From Anaerolineales bacterium (lineage in GTDB: Bacteria > Chloroflexota > Anaerolineae > Epilineales > JAANWY01), in NCBI GenBank assembly GCA_018263655.1, contig JAANWY010000394.1:1-26418 (forward strand): a stretch of 26,418 nucleotides of DNA, read 5' to 3'. The translations under genes and the position numbers were made by a program. Below the pieces are notes generated by a model, which saw only the letters and a program-made list of their open reading frames with translations, did not search any database and was not told the origin of the DNA. This document shows positions 15,686-21,662 of this stretch, piece by piece. The stretch's first letter is position 1; every line of letters begins with the position of its first letter.

Positions 15686-15733
15686 GGGGGCAGCGGTCGG
15701 AGCGCCCCTCCGACCGCTGCCCCCGCTTCTTTT
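15686..15733 (+). terminator. Intrinsic terminator after the subtilase gene
   Basis: A perfect 16-bp stem, gggggcagcggtcgga (15686-15701) with tccgaccgctgccccc (15709-15724), has a 7-nt loop. It is followed by gcttctttt. It sits 50 bp after the stop codon, as expected for a rho-independent terminator of the plus-strand gene. Confidence 0.88.
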
Positions 15734-15800
15734 GGCTTGTGTGGGGATGATGGCGATTATTATGATTTCGATAACTACTCGGGCTACTGCCCGGCTACCA

Positions 15801-15892
15801 TCCTCGTGGTTGAGAAATGCGGAAAAGATGGAGGTGTGGGGGGCGGCCGCCCCCCACACCTCCATCTTTTCCGCATATTCCTTGTGTAGTCA
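15801..15892. repeat. Palindromic element C, copy 2 (perfect 56-bp palindrome)
   Basis: 15819-15874 is an exact 56-bp palindrome: 28 bases starting gcggaaaagatggagg are followed by their full reverse complement with no loop. The flanks ctcgtggttgagaaat (left) and ccttgtgtagt (right) match copy 1 at 8065-8151. Between copies the outermost stem pair changes from C-G to G-C, and other stem bases change on both arms, so the palindrome is conserved while the sequence drifts. Confidence 0.88.
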
Positions 15893-15914
15893 CCGATTTC
15901 GCTGGAAACCTCGT

Positions 15915-15943
15915 TTGACAAGAGGGACAAAAACGGATATAAT
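15915..15943 (+). promoter_or_regulatory. Consensus sigma-70 promoter of the feo operon
   Basis: TTGACA (15915-15920), exactly 17 nt, then TATAAT (15938-15943): a perfect consensus match. It lies about 100 bp upstream of the DtxR-FeoA gene. Such a strong core promoter suggests control by a repressor. Confidence 0.9.
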
Positions 15944-15945
15944 AA

Positions 15946-15968
15946 GCCTATTATGATTTAGTCTAGGC
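15946..15968 (+). promoter_or_regulatory. Possible metal-repressor operator
   Basis: The inverted half-sites GCCTA (15946-15950) and TAGGC (15964-15968) are separated by 13 nt and sit at the expected transcription start, just past the -10. DtxR-family boxes contain similar AGCCTA-type words with shorter spacing. Binding of the adjacent DtxR-FeoA protein is inference. Confidence 0.35.
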
Positions 15969-16041
15969 AAAACTTGATTCTGCTGGCAACTAATTGATAA
16001 GTGTTCAGACCACGAAGAATGCGTTTTAGGGGGTTAGCCTG

Positions 16042-17076
16042 ATGCCCGATCCGCTCTTCTCTCTCCTAACCGCGGTAAGCATCGCTGCGCTCGGCTCGTT
16101 GCTTTTCTGGCCGGAGCGCGGCGTCATTCACCGTTGGCGGAGGGCGCGCCAGATGACCGAGCGTGTTCTAACCGAGGATGCACTGAAGCATATCCACGAT
16201 TGTCAGATGCACGGTCACCGGCCCACGGTACAGAGTCTTGCCGGCGCGCTCCACATCACGGTTGACCAGGCTTCCGACATCCTGACCGATATGGAAACGC
16301 GTGAGTTGCTGAGCGTCGAGGGCGGTAGCCTCCGATTGACACCCAGTGGACGAGACTACGCGCTGCACATTCTTCGCGCACACCGCCTTTGGGAACGTTA
16401 CCTGGCCGATGAGACGGGTTTTATTGAGACGGAGTGGCACGAACGAGCTGAGCGCCGCGAGCACACCTTAACGCGTGCCGAGGCCGATGCACTGTCTGCC
16501 AAACTGGGCTACCCAACCCATGATTCACACGGCGATCCAATTCCCACCGCCAGTGGTGAGGTGGTGTCCCACGGCGGCAAGCCGCTGACGGCCATAGGTA
16601 TTGACGAGCCGGCGCGCATCGTGCACATCGAAGATGAACCCCAGGCCATCTATGCGCAGTTGGTGGCCGAAGGGTTGCACGTCGGCATGACGGTACGCGC
16701 CCTTGAAATATCGCCCCAACGGATTCGCTTCTGGGCCAATGGGGATGAGCACCTATTGGCGCCTATCGTAGCGGCGAATGTCTCGGTTCAGCCGCTGCCC
16801 GACGAGCAGATCGAAGAGGCGGAACCCGGCGAACGACTCGCCGATTTGCTTGTCGGCGAGAAGGGAAAGGTCTTGAGTATCTCGCGTGCATCTCGGAGCG
16901 TCGAGCGCCGGCGTCTGCTCGATCTGGGCATCGTACCCGGCACAATCGTCGAAGCCGAGATGACGAGTCCCAGTGGCGATCCCACGGCCTATCGCATCCG
17001 GGGTGCACTGGTTGCACTGCGTGAGGAACAAGCTAGATTGATCAGCATTGCCCGTTCAGAGGAGGTGACGATATGA
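16042..17076 (+). CDS. Membrane-anchored DtxR/MntR-type regulator fused to FeoA-like domains
   Basis: This 344-aa protein starts with a hydrophobic segment (about 5-24) predicted to anchor it in the membrane. A winged-helix DtxR DNA-binding domain follows (about 38-105, SLAGALHITVDQASDILTDME as recognition region, LRLTPSGRDYALHILRAHRLWERYL). The dimer/metal region has H133..E140-H141 and the GYPTHDSHGDPIP motif (156-168). The C-terminal part holds two FeoA/SH3-like units (about 180-252 and 265-340; RRRLLDLGIVPGTIVEAE is typical FeoA). DtxR proteins repress iron or manganese uptake genes when metal is bound. Here the gene overlaps the FeoB G-domain gene by four bases, so it is likely the iron-responsive regulator of this operon. 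A membrane segment before the wing-helix is unusual. The start is ATG 16042, with a GGGGG stretch upstream. Confidence 0.88.
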   Translation: MPDPLFSLLTAVSIAALGSLLFWPERGVIHRWRRARQMTERVLTEDALKHIHDCQMHGHRPTVQSLAGALHITVDQASDILTDMETRELLSVEGGSLRLTPSGRDYALHILRAHRLWERYLADETGFIETEWHERAERREHTLTRAEADALSAKLGYPTHDSHGDPIPTASGEVVSHGGKPLTAIGIDEPARIVHIEDEPQAIYAQLVAEGLHVGMTVRALEISPQRIRFWANGDEHLLAPIVAANVSVQPLPDEQIEEAEPGERLADLLVGEKGKVLSISRASRSVERRRLLDLGIVPGTIVEAEMTSPSGDPTAYRIRGALVALREEQARLISIARSEEVTI

Positions 17077-17915
17077 CGACCCAGGTCCCGCAAGCAAGCA
17101 CTGCGCCCTGTGAGATCTGCCCGGTCCACAACGCCGCTCATCTATTGAAGTTAGGCGTCGACATGGAGAACTGGGATTTCGTGGTGGCGTTGGCCGGCAA
17201 CCCTAACACCGGCAAGAGCACCGTGTTCAACGCCCTGACCGGTCTGCGGCAACACACCGGCAACTGGCCCGGCAAGACCGTCACCCGCGCCGAGGGCGGC
17301 TTTGAGTATGGCGGCCAGCGTTATAAGCTGGTAGACTTGCCCGGCACTTACTCGTTGCTTGCCACGACGCTGGACGAGGAGATTGCACGAGACTTTATCC
17401 TCTTTGGCCAGCCAGATGTGACTGTGACCGTTGTGGATGCCACCACGCTGGAGCGCAACCTGAACTTGGTGCTGCAAGTATTGGAGATCACCGACCGTGT
17501 CGTCTTGTGTCTCAATCTGATGGACGAGGCGCGCCGGCATGGACTGCAGATCGATGACCGCCGGCTGGCGCGCGATTTGGGTGTGCCGATTGTACCGACG
17601 GTTGCCCGCTACGGTGAGGGGTTGGAGGAATTGCTGCAGACGATTAGCGATGTGGCTACCGGGCGGACGGTGTGCCAACCACACCGCATTAAGGGGGAGT
17701 CGCCGGTCCTCAACCGGGCTGTGTCACAACTGGTGACTCAGATCGAGGCCGTCTTCCCGGGGCTGCCCAACGCGCGTTGGGTCGCTCTACGCTTGTTGGA
17801 TGGGGATCAACGAATAATCAAAGCTGTCCAAAAAGGCGAGTTGGGTGGTCTGAGCCGGGGTGAATCTGAAGAAGCAGGGCGGGGCCTGGAATTAGCATTG
17901 GAGGCCGCAGGGTGA
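17073..17915 (+). CDS. feoB: FeoB small-GTPase (G-domain) protein, separate from the permease
   Basis: This 280-aa protein is the cytoplasmic G and helical domains of the ferrous-iron transporter FeoB. G1 is GNPNTGKST (42-50), a G2 threonine lies near 69-71, G3 is DLPG (88-91) and G4 is NLMD (148-151). The helical GDI-like segment occupies about 180-275. There are no membrane segments; the permease half is encoded from 18251. An N-terminal extension with CEIC (Cys13, Cys16) and His19 could bind metal or an Fe-S cluster (inference). The start ATG 17073 has GGAGGTG at 17061-17067 and overlaps the regulator gene. Split FeoB genes are, as I recall, known in Chloroflexota and some other phyla, so this need not be a broken gene. 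The reading frame differs from the downstream half. Confidence 0.9.
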   Translation: MTTQVPQASTAPCEICPVHNAAHLLKLGVDMENWDFVVALAGNPNTGKSTVFNALTGLRQHTGNWPGKTVTRAEGGFEYGGQRYKLVDLPGTYSLLATTLDEEIARDFILFGQPDVTVTVVDATTLERNLNLVLQVLEITDRVVLCLNLMDEARRHGLQIDDRRLARDLGVPIVPTVARYGEGLEELLQTISDVATGRTVCQPHRIKGESPVLNRAVSQLVTQIEAVFPGLPNARWVALRLLDGDQRIIKAVQKGELGGLSRGESEEAGRGLELALEAAG

Positions 17916-18006
17916 TTGGCCTCGCCGTCGAGTTCACTTGAGCCTCTCCAAAGATCTATGTTGGTGCACAATGGCGACTTCAGGGGCTAAAACGGCTATT
18001 TGCGTT

Positions 18007-18190
18007 GTAAGCGTTCAGGGGGTAGCGCCGGCTGAGTGCCCTGGAGCCCTTCGACAAGCTCAGGATGAACTCCGCGGAAGGGTGTATCGAAGCCAAGCGG
18101 CTCTCGAAAACCAGAATTGCTCCGGTAAGACCCGCTTGGTTTCGATACGCTTCTCCGCTGGCGCTACGAAGCTACTCAACCGGCGCTCCT
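18007..18190. repeat. Repeat element A, copy 2 (between the two feoB genes)
   Basis: The element starts with gtaagcgttcaggggg, identical to 18-33. Then comes cccttcgacaagctcagga (18047-18065), then an inverted pair gtatcgaagccaagcgg against cccgcttggtttcgatac (about 18085-18147). This repeats the order in copy 1 upstream of dnaE. The remaining DNA of 17916-18250 is not coding as far as I can see. Its apparent reading frames are repeat-derived. Confidence 0.7.
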
Positions 18191-18250
18191 ATGTCAATGG
18201 CTGAACGATTACTTTGCGTTTTCGATGACGGCGATGAGAGGAATAGATAG

Positions 18251-19693
18251 ATGAACGTATCGAAGGAAGCAAACCCCAACGACATCCTGGCAACGGCCAA
18301 TGCTTTGCGTTGGGAGATTGGCAGTGGTTTTCACGAGGATTTGATGGAGTCGATCTACGCGGATGCTGCGCGTATTGCCGATCGGTCCGTTACGCGCGCG
18401 GACGAGAAGCCACAGTTCGATTTGGACCGTACCATTGACCGTCTGGTTACGAGCCGTACTTGGGGTTTCCCCATCATGTTGTTCCTGCTCACTGTCGTGT
18501 TCTGGATCACAATTTCGGGGGCTAACGTGCCGTCGGGGTTGCTCGCTTCGCTTTTTCTGGACACACTTCATCCGCTCTTGAAAGACCTGGCCGCCAATAT
18601 TGGGTTGCCGTGGTGGCTAGACGGCTTGTTGATTGACGGTATGTACTTGGCTACGGCTTGGGTACTCAGTGTGATGTTGCCGCCGATGGCAATTTTCTTC
18701 CCGCTCTTCACCCTACTAGAGGATCTAGGCTATTTGCCGCGGGTGGCTTTCAATCTCGACAAGACTTTTAAGCGATCCGGCGCCCACGGCAAGCAGGCGC
18801 TTACCATGGCGATGGGGTTTGGATGCAACGCCGCCGGCGTCATCGCCACCCGCGTCATCGACAGCCCGCGCGAGCGCTTGATCGCCATTATCACCAACAA
18901 CTTCGCGCTGTGCAATGGCCGCTGGCCGACGCAAATCTTGATTGCGTCGCTCTTTATTGGAGCGCTGGCGCCGGCCCACATGGCAGGATTGATTTCGGCG
19001 CTGACCGTGGTCGGTATCGCCGTACTCGGTGTGCTCTTGACCTTTGTGGTTTCATGGGCGTTGTCCCAGACGATCCTGAAGGGGGAGCCGTCCACCTTCA
19101 GCCTGGAGCTACCGCCGTACCGACCACCGCGCATCTTGCAGACTATTTACACATCTCTCATTGACCGCACGATGTTCGTGCTGTATCGGGCGGTGGTCTT
19201 CGCCTTGCCGGCCGGCGCCGCTATCTGGCTCGGCGCGAATATCCAAATCGGTGGGACCAGCATCGCAGAGATCCTGATCAACTTCCTCACTCCTCTCGGG
19301 GTCTTGCTGGGTCTGAACGGCGTAATCTTGGTGGCCTACATTGTGGCGATTCCTGCTAACGAAATCGTCATTCCCACCGTCTTGATGCTGACCGTTCTGG
19401 TCACCGGTATGAGCGGGGTGGGGGAGGGGGCCGGCGTGATGTTTGAGTTGGACTCCCAGGCTGATACCGTGGCGCTCTTCCATGCCGGCGGCTGGACGCT
19501 GCTGACGGCCGTCAACTTGATGCTGTTTAGTCTGATCCACAACCCGTGTAGCACGACGATTTACACGATCTACAAAGAGACCGGTAGCATCAAATGGACG
19601 ACGATTTCGGCATTGCTGCCGGTGGGCATGGGCTTCGCCGTCACGTTCGTGGTGGCCCAGGTATGGCGTCTCGTTGCAGGGATGGGGTACTAG
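18251..19693 (+). CDS. feoB: FeoB permease (nucleoside-recognition/Gate) protein
   Basis: This 480-aa integral membrane protein is the iron-translocating half of FeoB. After a hydrophilic start (1-70), membrane segments alternate from about residue 72 to the end. Signatures are the first Gate motif GFGCNAAGVIATRVIDSPRERL (189-210, with Cys192), then TNNFALCNGRWPTQ (215-228, with Cys221). A second Gate-like region (PANEIVIPTVLMLTVL) and HNPCSTTIYTI near the C terminus follow. The Gate cysteines are thought to contact Fe2+. ATG 18251 follows GAGAGGA at 18236-18242, a proper ribosome site. That indicates an independently translated subunit rather than debris of a disrupted gene. It must act with the G-domain protein encoded upstream; a repeat element separates them. 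Confidence 0.9.
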   Translation: MNVSKEANPNDILATANALRWEIGSGFHEDLMESIYADAARIADRSVTRADEKPQFDLDRTIDRLVTSRTWGFPIMLFLLTVVFWITISGANVPSGLLASLFLDTLHPLLKDLAANIGLPWWLDGLLIDGMYLATAWVLSVMLPPMAIFFPLFTLLEDLGYLPRVAFNLDKTFKRSGAHGKQALTMAMGFGCNAAGVIATRVIDSPRERLIAIITNNFALCNGRWPTQILIASLFIGALAPAHMAGLISALTVVGIAVLGVLLTFVVSWALSQTILKGEPSTFSLELPPYRPPRILQTIYTSLIDRTMFVLYRAVVFALPAGAAIWLGANIQIGGTSIAEILINFLTPLGVLLGLNGVILVAYIVAIPANEIVIPTVLMLTVLVTGMSGVGEGAGVMFELDSQADTVALFHAGGWTLLTAVNLMLFSLIHNPCSTTIYTIYKETGSIKWTTISALLPVGMGFAVTFVVAQVWRLVAGMGY

Positions 19694-19752
19694 ACACCGT
19701 CCTGACCGTTTAGACACCTGGAATTAACAAAGTATTGGTTGGAGAGATGGAC

Positions 19753-20787
19753 ATGAACCTCAAATCTCGCGATACGCATCCGCTGTCCCTTCGATTTGTG
19801 GGATGCGTGGCACTGGTGTTCCTGCTGGGCGTGGTCGGATGCGGCTCGCGCGGGGCTTCGCCGGCCCCGACGAAGATCGCTGCACTCACGCCGGCACCTC
19901 AGTCGACGGCGACGCAGGTGCCCACATCGACAAGTAGACCTGAGCCCACAGACACGCCTCAACCGACGCCGGCTCCCATCGACTTGACCCTCGTCCACAC
20001 GAACGATACATGGGGCTATCTCGACCCCTGCGGCTGAAAGCCTAAACTGGGTGGTGTGGCTCGGCGAGCCACCTTGATCGAACAGCAGCGGCAGGCTTCT
20101 GAACACATTCTGGTGCTAGATGCCGGCAATTTCCTCATCGGTGACCGCGACCCGGCGGTGCGTACGCAAGGCCAGACCAGCGTTGAGCTTATGAACCTGA
20201 TGGGGTATGACGTGGTGGCCCTGGGAGCGAAGGACCTTGAACTCGGCCCCGACGTACTGAAGCAGCGCATCACCGAGGCGAAATTCACGGTGCTGTCAGC
20301 CAACGCTATCGACGTCAACACAGGTTCGCGCTTCGTAGACCCCTTCACGATTGTGGAAATCGACCAATATCGGATCGGTATCGTCGGCATCAGCGGCGCG
20401 CTGGCCACGGATCAAATTCAGGTTCACGACCCGCTGCGCGCGACCAGAGCCGCGGTGGCGCAGTTAGCCAGCCAAACTGACATCATCATCGTGCTGTCAA
20501 ATGCTGGCGACAACCTCAATCGGTCCATTGCAGCTCAGATCCCCGATGTCGATTTTGTGATCGGCGCCGCCGGCCGGGTTACACCTCGGATTGTTGAGGC
20601 TGGTGGAGGGCTCTTCGTCCAAGCTGACCAGGCATCGCCGGGGCATGCGGGCCGCTACGTCGGCGTGGCTGATCTGCAAATCGATAGTCAAGGTAACCTC
20701 CTTGAGAGCAAGTGGGAGCGTGTGGTGCTCTCCCCCGAGATTGCGGACGATCCAGAGTTCCTCCAGTGGGCGGCCGAACACCGCTGA
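19753..20787 (+). CDS. UshA/5'-nucleotidase-like lipoprotein with in-frame UGA (candidate selenocysteine)
   Basis: This is a lipoprotein (lipobox VVGC, Cys21 region) with a Thr/Pro-rich linker and a metallophosphoesterase-like domain, 344 aa if TGA 20035-20037 is read through. The domain begins LVHTNDTWGYLDPCG, then TGA, then KPKLGGVARRATLI in the same frame. It ends properly at 20787. Related proteins, as I remember them, read PCGC-x4-GGLxRR at this spot, so the TGA replaces the second Cys (residue 95, after Cys93). A hairpin just downstream (stem gtggctc/gagccac, 20056-20072, loop GGC starting 26 nt after the TGA, with a bulged T) fits the bacterial SECIS pattern. Canonical metal ligands are degenerate (DAGN for DAGD, GAKD for GNHE), so redox function is as likely as hydrolysis. 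ATG 19753 follows GGAGAG. A nonsense mutation is the alternative. Confidence 0.7.
20053..20074 (+). promoter_or_regulatory. Candidate bacterial SECIS-like stem-loop
   Basis: The stem gtggctc (20056-20062) and gagccac (20066-20072) closes a GGC loop. Adding gg (20053-20054) and ct (20073-20074) across a bulged T at 20055 lengthens it. The loop lies 26-28 nt after the in-frame TGA, with G at its first two positions. That is what SelB-recruiting elements are reported to need. The stem also lies in conserved coding sequence, so its formation could be incidental. Confidence 0.45.
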
Positions 20788-20788
20788 T

Positions 20789-21592
20789 ATGGGATGCCAT
20801 TTTCCTTCGACCGCCACCCACGAGGACTTCGAGCCCGCGATCGGGTCTCAGTGGCAACGGCACGTCGTAGGAAGTGGCACCCTAGAGCCGACGGGCAGTA
20901 GCCTCCGCTTCGTCAACACCGACACCACGTCTGAAGAATACACCAACGCCCAGATCGACGACTACCAGGGCCTCTCGCGTCGCGACTTCTTCTGGCGACC
21001 GCCACTGACGCTGACCGTACGGGCGCGCTTCTCGCACCCCGCCGGCATGCTGAGTGGCACAGCCGGCTTCGGTTTCTGGAATGACCCTTTCTTGATGACT
21101 GGCACTCGACTGCCGAGCCTGCCACGCGCTCTCTGGTTCTTCTACGCCTCACCGCCGTCGAATATGAAGCTCGACCTGGACACGCCGGGGCGCGGCTGGA
21201 AAGCGGCCACCATCGACGTCCTGCGCTGGCCGTTTTTTCTGCTCGCACCGATTGCCCCCCTGGCAATCCCGCTGATGAACATCCAGCGGCTGCACCGCGC
21301 CCTGTGGCCTATCGGACAGCGCGCCATCGGCGTGCGCGAGGCGCTCGTCGACGTGGACATGACGACGTGGCACACGTATGCGATCGAGTGGAGGACAGAG
21401 TGGGTGCATTTCAGTGTGGATGGCGGCTCCGTTCTCCGCTGTGCGACGTCGCCTCAAGGGCCATTGGGGTTCGTGATGTGGCTCGACAATCAGTACGCCG
21501 TCGTCACGCCGTGGGGCCGCTTCGGCTATGGCCGGCTCGCTGCGCCTGGCCGGCAGTGGATGGAAGCCGCCTGGCTAGACGTCGAGGTGTGA
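20789..21592 (+). CDS. Concanavalin A-like (GH16-fold) protein
   Basis: This 267-aa protein starts one base after the stop codon of the UshA-like gene, so translation is probably coupled. The sequence has beta-jelly-roll features: alternating hydrophobic strands, TAGFGFWNDPF (about 90-100), and the typical lectin/glucanase core WHTYAIEWRTEWVHFSVDG. The GFVMWLDNQYAVVTPWGRFGYG stretch also belongs to that type of fold. The GH16 catalytic ExDxxE motif is not seen, so sugar binding rather than hydrolysis is the safer guess. There is no signal peptide after ATG 20789; export would need a missed upstream start or a partner. A middle hydrophobic stretch (RWPFFLLAPIAPLAIPL) is odd for a soluble sugar-binding fold. 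Confidence 0.65.
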   Translation: MGCHFPSTATHEDFEPAIGSQWQRHVVGSGTLEPTGSSLRFVNTDTTSEEYTNAQIDDYQGLSRRDFFWRPPLTLTVRARFSHPAGMLSGTAGFGFWNDPFLMTGTRLPSLPRALWFFYASPPSNMKLDLDTPGRGWKAATIDVLRWPFFLLAPIAPLAIPLMNIQRLHRALWPIGQRAIGVREALVDVDMTTWHTYAIEWRTEWVHFSVDGGSVLRCATSPQGPLGFVMWLDNQYAVVTPWGRFGYGRLAAPGRQWMEAAWLDVEV

Positions 21593-21662
21593 AGCGTTTC
21601 GCGTCCCCCGGTGTAGGTGCCTGAAACAATTTGGCCATCACTGGCGTTTACTACTTGTATCT

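Noticed and set aside
19735..19752. TTG 19735 or ATG 19747 as start of the UshA-like gene
   Set aside because: The GGAGAG site at 19741-19746 is too close to or downstream of these and best serves ATG 19753.
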